Shown one piece after another: positions 35,742 to 45,301 of a DNA stretch of 64,000 bases. The stretch is from IMG/VR virus record IMGVR_UViG_3300024239_000016, positions 1-64,000 of that record, one strand, 5' to 3'. The notes beneath the pieces were generated by a model that searched no databases, was not told where the DNA came from, and saw nothing but the letters and a program-made list of their open reading frames with translations. The position numbers and the translations under genes are program-made. Origin of the DNA: a virus. Position 1 is the stretch's first letter. The number at the start of each line of letters is the position of its first letter.

Positions 35742-38700
35742 ATGCGTGATTATTATCAGTTTTTCTTCCGTAGCGTGGGTGCATGGAAGAGCGAATTAAT
35801 TACGAATCCGCAACTGCATCCGTTCGAAGGATTGCAGCTGCCTCGTAATTCAGCGTACCACATCTTGCCGGATGGTAGTGACTCTCCAACACCAAATCCC
35901 AATGATCCAATTCTGAAGGGATGGAGCAAGCCCATAAGCTTGCTCAACGTCCATCAGCTGGCTGTACTGGATGGAGAGCCACGTAAACTGGCTTACGATG
36001 TTGTTAGTGAATTCAATAAGTTCCTGACAGCAAACAACATGCAATTCCGTCGGATGAAATCCCTAGAACAGGTCGTCCCTGATGATCAAGCTCTGGTGGC
36101 AATTTCGTACATGGCTATCCCAAGGGCGTACTATTACGCCCAGACGAACTACTCAGAATGGCACTCGTATTACAACTTGATGAAAACTGTTTTTCAAAAA
36201 GTTGAGGAATTGGCGAACAACAGTAGCCGCCATCAGTTCCTGGTTTTCGATGCACCGGAGTTGGTGCCATCTCTAGAGTTGTTAAAATACGCCGAGCGCT
36301 CAGCAGAACTTGAGCGAAAGATTGTTAAGGACTTCAACACTCCAGGACGCCGCCTTGTTCTTGAGCTATTCAAATGGCTGGGAGCTGGCTATAACCAAAA
36401 CTCTCTTTTCTCACTGATCTCGCTGGCAAATCTAAGTAAGGTGAATTTGATTCTTCGCCACAAAGGAAATTTCATCCTGATCAATCTGGGCCTTTTGTTC
36501 TCTTGGAGATCTGCTCCAAAGACTGAAAAAGAAGTCTGGGAATTCTTCGGTAAAGAAGCAGGCCGCGGACAGATGCCGCTCCAGTACCAGCGCTGGTTGA
36601 TTCGGTTCTTTGCTGTTATTTCGAAGCTGGAAACGCCGAGTGTCGACGTTGAAAAATTGGACGCTGAGCTAAAGGCAGCCGGCGAAGAAATCATCGACGA
36701 TGCTTCCTCAGTTCCGTCCATCGCTAATAAAGCTGGCGCCGTGACTCAGGTAAACGATGACATGGATGAGGAAATGGATGATGGTCTGTTAGATGACAGG
36801 CCTTCTACCCCAGCAGAAAAAATTGATTTCGCTATCACGGAAGAGTTGGAAAAAGAGCTCGAGCGTGAGTTGGCCGTTCTCTCCAGAAAGAATGACAAGT
36901 ATGGTGAGGATGAGGAAGATATTCCTGTCACCGAAGTAGCGGAGATCTCCGATATCGATGCTCCGACCATCTACAATGCAGTTACTCGGAAATGCGATTA
37001 CCTGGCTGATCAGGGAGTTCTTAGCGCCGCAGAGTACAAGCGACATATTCGGCTATCTGAGAGCTTCAAGAAAATTAAGATCGACGGTAAGCCAGTCGAA
37101 GACTTAATTAAGAGAGATCCGATTAGCGTTGCTCTAGCTGAGCCGAAGTTGATACCGGATGCCGCAGGCGTTAAAGATAAGCGCATGCTTAAGTCATCTA
37201 TTTCGGAGCTGAACGAAGAGTATCAGAAACGCGGAATGTTGGCGGATACAGTAAGTTGCATCATGGCTATTCAGAAAGCCGCTATCTCGGTCACAGAGAT
37301 AGAAAAAGATCGCATCGATACCATCATGGGCAGCAGTGACGTTTATTCTGTTCGTTTGGTACCCGTTGAGGGCGAGCCCAGCACAATCAAAATTCGTGTA
37401 TCGGCTTGCAATGACGACGGTAGTTTTGTAGCCAATGGCACCAAGTATCGTCTTCGCCGCCAGAAGGCAGATGTGCCTATTCGCAAAATCAGCCCAAATG
37501 AGGTTGTGCTTTCCAGCTATTACGGCCCAAAGCAATTCATCACGCGAGGAGCTCGTAAGAACAACAGCTACGAAATCTGGTTAGCAGCTCAGATTCGTGC
37601 TATCGGTTTGGATGAAAATAACCAAACGATCACGGATTTGCATGTTGGAAATGATTTCGACCACGATTTCCGCTGCAACTATACGTACTCGGTTCTCGCT
37701 AGGAACTTCGCAGGATTCAATCTGAAAGGATTTGAATGCTCTTTCAACCATAAATTGCGAGAAGAGAGATTCGGCGCCGAGGCTATCAAGTTGTACGAGG
37801 GCGATAAAAAGCATGGTCGATTGATTTTTGGGAAATCGAAAGATGACCAATATCTGATCTTTGGCACCGATGGTCTAGTTTATATTGGCGCTGATAAAAC
37901 ATCGCGGTTGGTTGGCTCTTTTGAAGATTACGTTGGAATCGAAGAGTTCTCACCTGTTGAGCGGGCAGACATGCGCATCATCGACAAGAATATTCCGCTT
38001 GGAGTTATTCTGTCTTACGAGATGGGTCTGGAGACCATGCTCAAAGCGCTGCGTGTTAAATATGACAAGTTCGAGGGCAATATTCGGATGATGTCAAAAA
38101 GTAATACGCACTATGTCTTGCGATTCAAGGATTGTTGTTTAGTGATTTATCGCGATCGTGGCCGCTTGGATATGATCATCGGTGGTCTGATGGAGTACGA
38201 TGACTTCCTAAAGACTCGCACTCTGCGTGAGTTTAATAAGAAGGACATCTATCTACCGCTCTTAGAGAGCCGCAAGCTGACGCTGCGCTACTTGACAGAA
38301 ATCGACAACCTGTACGATCTGTTTATTGACCCAATCACTGAGTTGAACCTCAAGCGAATGAATGAGCCAACGACGTTCCGTGGGCTACTGTTGAGAGCCG
38401 TTGAGTTATTATTGATCGACTGGCATCCAACAGAAATGGATACAGAATACCAACAGCTCAAAGGTAACGAACGTATGGCCGGAGCTATTTACCGCGAACT
38501 GGTACGTAGCGTACGGAGACATCGTTCAAGATCCGATCGCGCTAGAGCTCCAATTGAGCTGAAGCCGCACGCTGTATGGAAAGCAATTGCTGATGACTCA
38601 GCTAAATTGCTAATGGATGAAATCAATCCAATTGCCCATCTGAAAGAAATCGAAGCCGTAACTTTCTCAGGAACTGGTGGTCGTACAGCTGAGACTATGA

Positions 38701-40037
38701 TGGCTAAATCGCGGATTTATACCAAGAAAGATATGGGTATTATTTCCGAAGCTAACGTTGACTCAGGCGATGTGGGCGTTAACATCTGGACATCGGCTAA
38801 CCCAAACCTTACCACTATTTACGGTAACACAAAACAGCTGGATGGAGATTACGACCCCACTAAGTTGTTTAGCACAACTACTCTGCTAGCTCCATTCGCT
38901 GAGAATGAAGATATGAAGCGAGCAGTTTTTACGGGAATTCAAAACCAGCACACCGTAGCATGTCACGGGTATAAACCACCACAGGTTCGTACCGGCTATG
39001 AATATGTGATTCCTCATCGAGTCGGTGATCTTTTCTGTACTACAGCTAAACAAGCCGGTGTCGTTGAGTCAGTAACAGATGACGGGATTGTTGTTAAATA
39101 CGCAGACGGTACGGTAAAGGGAGTTCAGCTAGGTCGTGTTTACGGCATTAGTTGCGGTAGTGTCGTGTCTCATTCACTGGTTTCAGAAATGAAACCAGGT
39201 CAGAAGTTCAAAGAAGGGGACGTCATCGCTTACAATAGCAATTTCTTTGCCAAGGATTATTTCGATCCGACAAAAGTGATGTTGAAGTTTAACACCACTG
39301 CAAAGATTGCTCTGTATGAGGCAGCGCTGACAAATGACGATTCCTCAATGATCTCCGTTGAGCTATCTGAGCGTCTGCGTTGCGATACGCCGCACGATCG
39401 CATGGTTGTTGTTAGTTTCCAGGATCATCTATCGAAAGTAGTTGGTGTCGGTACTGAAGTTGAGCCCGATGACATTCTCTGTTACATTAGTCCGAGCGTA
39501 GCCAGCTCAGCGACTGGTATTACAGATCAAGTGGCACTGGATGCCCTTACTGAGTGGAGTAATCAAACACCAACCGCTAAGTACAAAGGACGTATTGAGT
39601 ACATCGAGTGTTTCTATCATGGCGACCTCGAAAACATGTCTGAAACTGTGCGGAAGTTAGCTGAAGCATCTGACCGTCAGCGTAAACAGAAGCAAAAGGC
39701 AGCCGCTATGCCTATCTACTCCAGTATGGTCGATGATTCGTTCCGCAAAGATGGCGAGGCTATCCCCGTGGATAGTATGGTCATCAAGTTTTATATCGCA
39801 AGTAGCGAGCCAGCGGCTGTAGCCGATAAAGTGGTGTATGGTAATCAGTTAAAATCAGTCATTGGTGAAGTGATCAGTGGTGAGATTGTAACTGAGTCTG
39901 GTGTGCAGATTGAGGCTGTCTTCGGCCAGGCATCTATTGATAATCGAATTATTGATAGCTTTCCGCGTATCGGTGCCCTTACTACGCTTCTGAAGCTTAT
40001 CGCTACAAAAACAGTTTCAGCTTACCGTAATCAATAA
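35742..40037 (+). CDS. RNA polymerase beta-type large subunit (1431 aa)
   Basis: Residues about 1060-1090 (KRAVFTGIQNQHTVACHGY, then PPQVRTGYE) align with the beta segment NRALMGANMQRQAVP, then GTGME. Further on, MKPGQKFKEGDVIAYNSNFF and KFNTTAKIALYEAALTNDD match the following beta region (RGDVLADG, then the stretch ending NFEDSILVS). The extreme C-terminal beta sequence is missing and is probably supplied by the 20159 gene. The first 600 residues contain an acidic linker (around 330-390, DDMDEEMDDG) and lack clear similarity. Length and context match phiKZ gp178. Co-transcribed with the beta' part. Confidence 0.88.
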   Translation: MRDYYQFFFRSVGAWKSELITNPQLHPFEGLQLPRNSAYHILPDGSDSPTPNPNDPILKGWSKPISLLNVHQLAVLDGEPRKLAYDVVSEFNKFLTANNMQFRRMKSLEQVVPDDQALVAISYMAIPRAYYYAQTNYSEWHSYYNLMKTVFQKVEELANNSSRHQFLVFDAPELVPSLELLKYAERSAELERKIVKDFNTPGRRLVLELFKWLGAGYNQNSLFSLISLANLSKVNLILRHKGNFILINLGLLFSWRSAPKTEKEVWEFFGKEAGRGQMPLQYQRWLIRFFAVISKLETPSVDVEKLDAELKAAGEEIIDDASSVPSIANKAGAVTQVNDDMDEEMDDGLLDDRPSTPAEKIDFAITEELEKELERELAVLSRKNDKYGEDEEDIPVTEVAEISDIDAPTIYNAVTRKCDYLADQGVLSAAEYKRHIRLSESFKKIKIDGKPVEDLIKRDPISVALAEPKLIPDAAGVKDKRMLKSSISELNEEYQKRGMLADTVSCIMAIQKAAISVTEIEKDRIDTIMGSSDVYSVRLVPVEGEPSTIKIRVSACNDDGSFVANGTKYRLRRQKADVPIRKISPNEVVLSSYYGPKQFITRGARKNNSYEIWLAAQIRAIGLDENNQTITDLHVGNDFDHDFRCNYTYSVLARNFAGFNLKGFECSFNHKLREERFGAEAIKLYEGDKKHGRLIFGKSKDDQYLIFGTDGLVYIGADKTSRLVGSFEDYVGIEEFSPVERADMRIIDKNIPLGVILSYEMGLETMLKALRVKYDKFEGNIRMMSKSNTHYVLRFKDCCLVIYRDRGRLDMIIGGLMEYDDFLKTRTLREFNKKDIYLPLLESRKLTLRYLTEIDNLYDLFIDPITELNLKRMNEPTTFRGLLLRAVELLLIDWHPTEMDTEYQQLKGNERMAGAIYRELVRSVRRHRSRSDRARAPIELKPHAVWKAIADDSAKLLMDEINPIAHLKEIEAVTFSGTGGRTAETMMAKSRIYTKKDMGIISEANVDSGDVGVNIWTSANPNLTTIYGNTKQLDGDYDPTKLFSTTTLLAPFAENEDMKRAVFTGIQNQHTVACHGYKPPQVRTGYEYVIPHRVGDLFCTTAKQAGVVESVTDDGIVVKYADGTVKGVQLGRVYGISCGSVVSHSLVSEMKPGQKFKEGDVIAYNSNFFAKDYFDPTKVMLKFNTTAKIALYEAALTNDDSSMISVELSERLRCDTPHDRMVVVSFQDHLSKVVGVGTEVEPDDILCYISPSVASSATGITDQVALDALTEWSNQTPTAKYKGRIEYIECFYHGDLENMSETVRKLAEASDRQRKQKQKAAAMPIYSSMVDDSFRKDGEAIPVDSMVIKFYIASSEPAAVADKVVYGNQLKSVIGEVISGEIVTESGVQIEAVFGQASIDNRIIDSFPRIGALTTLLKLIATKTVSAYRNQ

Positions 40038-40050
40038 TTCAAGAAAGGAT

Positions 40051-40078
40051 GGGGCGGGCAAATAACCCGCTCCTTTTT
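40051..40078 (+). terminator. Terminator after the RNA polymerase genes
   Basis: An 8-bp stem GGGGCGGG/CCCGCTCC (one G-T pair) with a 7-nt loop, followed by TTTTT. It argues against the upstream ATG at 40049 as a start for the next gene. Confidence 0.75.
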
Positions 40079-40084
40079 CTAAAT

Positions 40085-40288
40085 ATGAACATGCAAGTAG
40101 GACAATCACATCAAGTGCGCACAGCTGTGGCTGTGGGTAATCTGATCGATTTGACGTTCGCAATCGTGAACTCGATCGCTGGTAACGATATCTCGGACCA
40201 ACTGAATGGTGCTCCCATGACTCGCGAGGGTGTCGGTCAGTTGGTTATCGCCGATATCAACTCTTCAACCAAATACGCTCAGGGGTAA
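40085..40288 (+). CDS. Small hypothetical protein (67 aa)
   Basis: Start chosen at 40085 because the longer frame from 40049 would run through the terminator hairpin; no clear ribosome site precedes either. The product (MNMQVGQSHQVRTAVAVG) is small and soluble. It ends 3 nt before the 505-residue virion gene and may be a small assembly or structural partner. Confidence 0.55.
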   Translation: MNMQVGQSHQVRTAVAVGNLIDLTFAIVNSIAGNDISDQLNGAPMTREGVGQLVIADINSSTKYAQG

Positions 40289-40291
40289 GTC

Positions 40292-41809
40292 ATGCTGTCA
40301 AGAACATCTGTTGAGCAAGGCTTGCTTCTGGCGACTGCTCTTGATCAAGCTTTCAATGGCAAGCCAATGAGCTTGGTGCCAGTGGAAGGATCGCCACTGG
40401 CTGCGCTGGTCCGCATAACTGGCGCTACCGATCCTGGCGATGACTATGCGAAGTATCTGACTCGCATGGTGGCTGAGGCCGTAACTACCGATGACAAGAT
40501 CGATTCGACTCGCACTCTCATCGACGGCATTCTGTATCACACAAACAGCGAAGATCCAGTGACCAAACTGGTTCCTCACGACACAGTCCAGGAAGAGTTA
40601 GTCGAACTCCATGCTCCGGTTGTTGCTCAGCAGCTGGCGCACGCTCGCAATGTCGTCAAGCCCATGATTGAGCGCTTGATGACTATGGTCACGACTGAAC
40701 TGAATGGTCGCGTCAACAGCGCACTACTGGCTGCTAATGTGATCGAAGTTCGTACCCCTGTTGTCTTTAATGACCCAGGTATGATTCGGGCTCTTGAAAA
40801 GTACACGACTCTCAATTACAATCCAGACATGGTTTGTAGTTTTGCTCTTCCAGTTATGTCAGATGAAGCGCTTCGCGATCTGATCAAGACAGGTAGCCCA
40901 GAAACTGATGCGGCTATCGATGCTTGGTTGAGCACCGAAGGTGAAGGCTGGTTGACCCGTCTTTATACGGATTTCTTCACAGCCGCTACGTCAATTCGCG
41001 ATACGCAGAACCTGCATGGCTTCCTTCGCTATACTGCAAAAAATGTGGTATATGCACGCAATCTGCCCAATGTTGACATCTGTCGTGTCATCGGCCTTTT
41101 CATCCTGGCTGATGCGCTCTATGACAATCCGATTGAAGGCACTGCTGTTAAGCTGGAAGACTACAATCGGTACATGTCTGATCTCCGTGATTCACTCGGC
41201 GCTCTGTTGGTCAATGAGCGCGCAGAGTACTACCGGATGATCAATGATGAGCGACAGCTTGTCATTCGCGTTGAGGACAACACGACGCTGGTACGTGAGG
41301 AGCTCTATGAGCAATTCCTTGCGGAAGGAGGCGATGTCGAGATGCTGTATGGCAACGGTCTTCGTACCAAGCCCTACAGCTCTATCGATGAGCTACGTGC
41401 CCACTCCGATGAACTCCGTAGCGAGTGGCACCGTCATGTAGCCATTGCTCGTCAGGTAGAAGAGCGCAATATCGAGACCATCACGCGGAATATTTTCCGC
41501 CGTGCGGTGATCGACGTTATCGCGAGCCTCGATGAAGATCTGAAGAAGCACACCGAGCACATCTCTCGTATCTGGGAGCAGACGCTGGAAAACACAAGCA
41601 ACAAAGACCTACGAGACATATGCATGGTATCGACGCGTCTCATTTGTCGTGCAGTGTTCCCGCACACCGATGCCGAAATCATTATCGGTCTGACCAATGA
41701 AGTTGCTTCCAAGAATCCGGACATGAGCATTCGCGATGTGGTACTCGTTGCCACCATCAACTATGTTTGTGCTTGGGGTCGCAAACAACTGAAGCTGGTG
41801 CAGCAATAA
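40292..41809 (+). CDS. Putative virion structural protein (505 aa)
   Basis: AGGGG 7 nt before the ATG. Helical, acidic, without membrane segments or catalytic motifs. Lies between the RNA polymerase and the prohead protease, where phiKZ has virion genes gp177/gp176. Ends at a terminator. Confidence 0.7.
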   Translation: MLSRTSVEQGLLLATALDQAFNGKPMSLVPVEGSPLAALVRITGATDPGDDYAKYLTRMVAEAVTTDDKIDSTRTLIDGILYHTNSEDPVTKLVPHDTVQEELVELHAPVVAQQLAHARNVVKPMIERLMTMVTTELNGRVNSALLAANVIEVRTPVVFNDPGMIRALEKYTTLNYNPDMVCSFALPVMSDEALRDLIKTGSPETDAAIDAWLSTEGEGWLTRLYTDFFTAATSIRDTQNLHGFLRYTAKNVVYARNLPNVDICRVIGLFILADALYDNPIEGTAVKLEDYNRYMSDLRDSLGALLVNERAEYYRMINDERQLVIRVEDNTTLVREELYEQFLAEGGDVEMLYGNGLRTKPYSSIDELRAHSDELRSEWHRHVAIARQVEERNIETITRNIFRRAVIDVIASLDEDLKKHTEHISRIWEQTLENTSNKDLRDICMVSTRLICRAVFPHTDAEIIIGLTNEVASKNPDMSIRDVVLVATINYVCAWGRKQLKLVQQ

Positions 41810-41814
41810 ATAGG

Positions 41815-41845
41815 ACTAGCCTGGCCTTACGGCCGGGCTAGTTTT
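41815..41845 (+). terminator. Rho-independent terminator
   Basis: Stem ACTAGCC-T-GGCC / GGCC-G-GGCTAGT with a TTAC loop and TTTT. Confidence 0.8.
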
Positions 41846-41860
41846 AATGAGGATCTGAAA

Positions 41861-42580
41861 ATGGATTTTAAAAAGCTTAAAAGGGATCCTAAGTATGTTT
41901 TAGGATTTCTTAAAACAGTCGGGAAACAAAGAGTCGCCACAAAAGAAATGCGCGTTCTCTTTCCATCCAGATTTACTGAACGAGGTCTTGCATCTCTTGG
42001 CCATGACAATTATGTCATTGGGTACGTGGCAATTGTTGTGGATGATAAGTTTACCACAATGAATGTACCGGCGATGGTCTTGTTTACTCCGTCTCTAATC
42101 AATGAGACTGAAGTGGGTGGAGTTGATTATCACGAATTTGTTTTCAATGCTGGCGATGTAGTTATTGGAAATACCGATATCGTTCAGCGAGATACCCTGA
42201 TTTACTATATCCTGGCAGAGTTCTTTTCAAAAGGGAATTTGCCGGCGTATATTGGGTTCTACGAATTCTCAGCAATTTTCGATAACGCAGACCGTTTTGC
42301 TGGAACTAAAGTGGTTTCGCAGCGGAAAGTTATTGAACTTTGGATCTCCCTCTTAGCGCGAAATCCAAAGAAACCGACTCAGTATTACGCTGAGACCATC
42401 GAATCCGAGAATGATATTGTGACGAGACCGCCTGAGATTGTGGGAATGCGTAATGTATCACTGATTGCATCAGGTACGCTAAACCGTTTCGGTGGTAGCT
42501 ATATGTACGATGGCATCATTAGCTCCCTTCTGAATCCTTCTACAGAGGTAGGGCTACTGGAGTCTGTTTACAGACAATAA
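41861..42580 (+). CDS. Putative virion protein (239 aa)
   Basis: GAGGAT about 10 nt before the ATG. Mixed alpha/beta, basic first 45 residues (KKLKRDPKYVLGFLKTVGK). No motif recognised. Directly upstream of the prohead protease, so a head-assembly or virion role is likely. Confidence 0.7.
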   Translation: MDFKKLKRDPKYVLGFLKTVGKQRVATKEMRVLFPSRFTERGLASLGHDNYVIGYVAIVVDDKFTTMNVPAMVLFTPSLINETEVGGVDYHEFVFNAGDVVIGNTDIVQRDTLIYYILAEFFSKGNLPAYIGFYEFSAIFDNADRFAGTKVVSQRKVIELWISLLARNPKKPTQYYAETIESENDIVTRPPEIVGMRNVSLIASGTLNRFGGSYMYDGIISSLLNPSTEVGLLESVYRQ

Positions 42581-42603
42581 TCATTTTTCGGAAAGTAAAG
42601 AAA

Positions 42604-43350
42604 ATGGCAAACCAAAATGCAATTCATTATGTCAGTACTGCGTTAGTTGATGCAAACAAATGTGGTAAGTTGAAGCGCGATAAGGAAGGCTACTACGAGA
42701 TCGTGCTCGGTGGCCTGAACGTCATTAACTCCACAGGCGCGGTATACACGATGGAAGGTGCCAGTGCACTGATGGATAAATCCAACTTGCTGAACCGCCG
42801 CTTGATGGCTCAGCGTTTGAATTCCGAACTAGGTCATCCGAAGCGTCTTCCTGGCCAGTCTGATGACGAATATTTTGCTCGCATTCTTTCGATCGAAGAG
42901 ACAAACGTTTGCAGCCACATTCGTGAGTTCCGTCTGGAGCCGCGCCAAGGTAGCGAAGAAGTGATGATCATCGGCTGGGTTAAGCCGAGTGGTCCGCATG
43001 GCGCGCATCTCGAGGCATCGTTCAACAATCCGAATGAAAATGTTTGTTATTCCATTCGTTCGTTTACTGATGACTTCCGTCACGGCTATACCCGTAAGAA
43101 AGTTCTGAAGACAGTGGTTACTTGGGATAAGGTAAATGACCCAGGTATTCATTTCGCAAACAAGCTGGACACACCCTCGCTTGAAGAACTCGATCACAGC
43201 ATCTTCACGCGCTCTCAGCTGGAGCGCATGATAAAGGATGCCAACGATGGTGGTCCCAGCATGGAGAGCATGCTGCTGTCGGCTCGCGATTTGCTATCAG
43301 CGCTGGGGCAGCCGATCGCGTCATCGACATCAGCGTTTATGCGCTGGTAA
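42604..43350 (+). CDS. Prohead protease, T4 gp21 type (248 aa)
   Basis: The histidine motif SELGHP (H at about residue 79) and the serine motif VCYSIRSF (S at about 142) match the His/Ser pair of T4 gp21 and phiKZ gp175 proteases. These serine proteases sit in the prohead, cleave scaffold and internal proteins after S/A/G-x-E sites, then destroy themselves. Its position downstream of the virion RNA polymerase genes matches phiKZ. The 393-residue protein at 43622 is a candidate substrate. Confidence 0.9.
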   Translation: MANQNAIHYVSTALVDANKCGKLKRDKEGYYEIVLGGLNVINSTGAVYTMEGASALMDKSNLLNRRLMAQRLNSELGHPKRLPGQSDDEYFARILSIEETNVCSHIREFRLEPRQGSEEVMIIGWVKPSGPHGAHLEASFNNPNENVCYSIRSFTDDFRHGYTRKKVLKTVVTWDKVNDPGIHFANKLDTPSLEELDHSIFTRSQLERMIKDANDGGPSMESMLLSARDLLSALGQPIASSTSAFMRW

Positions 43351-43352
43351 TT

Positions 43353-43439
43353 ATGTCCGCCCGTGCCGACTTCAATGCGGTCTTAGAGATTGCTTCGGAT
43401 AAGGTCAGGAAAGATACACAAGTGGTAGAGGCTGTTTAG
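43353..43439 (+). CDS. Possible 28-aa peptide
   Basis: A short frame starting 2 nt after the protease stop (MSARADFNAVLEIAS). Its 3' end runs into the 15-bp hairpin at 43417. Codon choice is plausible, but the ribosome site is absent except for coupling. Could be chance. Confidence 0.25.
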   Translation: MSARADFNAVLEIASDKVRKDTQVVEAV

Positions 43440-43457
43440 AGACCTCTACCACTTGTG
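43417..43457 (+). terminator. 15-bp hairpin after the protease gene
   Basis: Perfect stem CACAAGTGGTAGAGG with an 11-nt loop. There is no T-run after it, so it may be an mRNA 3'-end stabiliser or processing site rather than a classic terminator. Confidence 0.6.
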
Positions 43458-43569
43458 ATCCATATCACACCTAATCACTCAAGTCACAAAGCTGGAATTT
43501 CAAAATAAGAAATTATTAGAAGTTTCAACTGAGGCTAAAAAAAAACGGCATTTATGACATGGTGACATT

Positions 43570-43596
43570 TTTCCAGAGGGGACACCCCTCTGGAAA
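43570..43596 (+). terminator. 12-bp hairpin ahead of 43622
   Basis: Perfect stem TTTCCAGAGGGG with a 3-nt loop, 26 nt before the next gene. The T-rich arm precedes rather than follows it, so termination direction is unclear. Confidence 0.5.
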
Positions 43597-43621
43597 GTGC
43601 TTAGATTAACAAGGAAAGAAA

Positions 43622-44803
43622 ATGAAACGAAATGCTCCATCTGGTCTATTTACTCCTGATCCACGTACATATGCCTTCTCTCTTGAAGAGGCTCTTCTTG
43701 ATCTTGGTGCTGATTCTCTGGACGGCATTCAAGAGGTAATTGCTGAAATGGACGATGGTCCTGAGCTCACTCCAGAGACCGTTATCTCAGAAGAAGGAAT
43801 CGGAACAGATATCCGTAATGGTTTCGATGATCTCTTCCAGTACCAAGTTCTGCACTGGAAACATTTCCGCGATGTTCAGAATGATTTCTTCTCGGAGACC
43901 AATCCGAAGATAGCCCGCTACAACCAGAAGCTGAATGAAACGTGGCGTGAGTTTCAGGAAAAGAAGCACAAGTTCCGCGATGGAGAGCACCATCTATCAC
44001 TGATGGAGCTGTGGTACTTCTTCTCCAACAAGCAAGGTGCCTCGCGTAATGTGATTCGTGATCTACAGCAAGATACGGAATTCTCCAAGTTTGTCTTGGT
44101 AACCTATCGCAAGGCTGTCATCGATCAACTCTCCGCGCTGGCATCTATCGTTCAAGGAGCACGGCTGCATAGCTTGGCAGATTGCCATAAAGTTATCGAA
44201 GCCATTCAACGCTTGAAAACTATCGATGAGCTTTTCGATGACAAGTGGCTTGGCGAGGGACGTTACTTCAACGTCACTTCAGTTATCAAATCGGCAGGCA
44301 GTGTTGGTAAGGATTTTGAATTCGATGGTAAGTCATACTCGCGCGCCACTGAGCTGAGCTCCGGTGCGCGAGTTGTCGAGAAGAAATCAAAGGGCCATAC
44401 AGCCATGAAAGTTGTTGCTAATGTAACCAACATTGGCGCAGCTATCAAGGGATCATCGATCGCCCCAATGGAAATCTCTACCAATGAAATTGGCGAGATC
44501 ATCATGTTCGGTAAAGATTACGTTGCCAATCTCGATACTGGTCTGGAGCTCAGCAACAGCGCTGAGCGAGCAACCAATGCGCTCATGCGTGGCGTCGAAG
44601 CAATGCGTGGGAGCTCTCACATTCCTGCTGACGATATTCCCGAACTGCGTAAGTTTGTGAAATTCGTTGGTCAGGTTGCGGATAGTTATATTGCCGCGCT
44701 GAAGCAACCATTTGGTGCAGAAGTCATTCGCTCTATCAAAGGAGCCAAGTACTGCTACTACATTGGTCTGCGTTGCATATACAACGCCTCCAAATACATC
44801 TGA
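43622..44803 (+). CDS. Putative internal-head or virion protein (393 aa)
   Basis: AAGGA 7 nt before the ATG. The acidic N-terminal about 60 residues (SLEEALLDLGADS, AEMDDGPELTPE) are followed by a helical body. Propeptides of phiKZ internal head proteins are acidic and removed at an x-x-E site by the prohead protease, and AEM/ISEE positions here would fit; this is inference. Located 272 nt after the protease. The stop overlaps the start of the HAD gene. Confidence 0.65.
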   Translation: MKRNAPSGLFTPDPRTYAFSLEEALLDLGADSLDGIQEVIAEMDDGPELTPETVISEEGIGTDIRNGFDDLFQYQVLHWKHFRDVQNDFFSETNPKIARYNQKLNETWREFQEKKHKFRDGEHHLSLMELWYFFSNKQGASRNVIRDLQQDTEFSKFVLVTYRKAVIDQLSALASIVQGARLHSLADCHKVIEAIQRLKTIDELFDDKWLGEGRYFNVTSVIKSAGSVGKDFEFDGKSYSRATELSSGARVVEKKSKGHTAMKVVANVTNIGAAIKGSSIAPMEISTNEIGEIIMFGKDYVANLDTGLELSNSAERATNALMRGVEAMRGSSHIPADDIPELRKFVKFVGQVADSYIAALKQPFGAEVIRSIKGAKYCYYIGLRCIYNASKYI

Positions 44804-45183
44804 TGCAAAAGTCGATCATTCTTATTGATTTCGATGGCACCTGTTGTAAATCTAAGTATCCTGAAATCGGTGAGGATATTGGAGCAGAGCCGGTGCTAAA
44901 GAAATTAGTGGCTAAAGGCCATAAGCTGATCCTGTACACTATGCGATCAGGTAAGCAGCTAGATGATGCGGTCAGGTGGTTTGCTACACGTCAGATTCCG
45001 CTTTATGCGGTTGGTAAAGATCCTAACCAGCACAAATGGACATCCTCTAACAAATGCGCTGGCGATTTGGTTATTGATGATATCGGCCTTGGTATTCCTT
45101 TAATTCAGCCGTTAATTGGCGAACAGGCATACGTGGATTGGAAGGCAGTCGAAAGACTGCTGATAGATAGAGGGTATCTTTAA
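44803..45183 (+). CDS. HAD-superfamily phosphatase (126 aa)
   Basis: Starts at the ATG overlapping the previous stop (TGATG). Motif I is LIDFDGTC with D9 as nucleophile and D11 as acid/base, motif II is LYTMRS, and the terminal motif is LVIDDIGLG. At 126 residues it lacks a cap domain, as in small HAD phosphatases for nucleotides or polynucleotide ends. Substrate unknown. Although fused in translation to a virion-type gene, it is followed by a strong hairpin. Confidence 0.8.
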   Translation: MQKSIILIDFDGTCCKSKYPEIGEDIGAEPVLKKLVAKGHKLILYTMRSGKQLDDAVRWFATRQIPLYAVGKDPNQHKWTSSNKCAGDLVIDDIGLGIPLIQPLIGEQAYVDWKAVERLLIDRGYL

Positions 45184-45191
45184 TTAATCTC

Positions 45192-45222
45192 ATACCACAC
45201 GCCCCAGTGGGGCGTGTGGTAT
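45192..45222 (+). terminator. 14-bp hairpin terminator
   Basis: Stem ATACCACACGCCCC with a 3-nt loop, directly abutting the early promoter at 45224. No T-run. Confidence 0.7.
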
Positions 45223-45223
45223 A

Positions 45224-45246
45224 GAGTATTTCATTTACATATAACC
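45224..45246 (+). promoter_or_regulatory. Early promoter ahead of 45302
   Basis: GAGTATTTCA, 3 nt, ACATATAACC. Differs from the site at 5534 only in the 3-nt spacer and flanks. Confidence 0.65.
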
Positions 45247-45301
45247 TTACTGAATAGCTTTAACAATTCCGTTAAAGCGCATCCATGCCAAGGAGAAAAT
45301 C

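Noticed and set aside
40049-40084. Start of the small gene at 40049
   Set aside because: The stretch forms a terminator hairpin with a T-run after the RNA polymerase gene.
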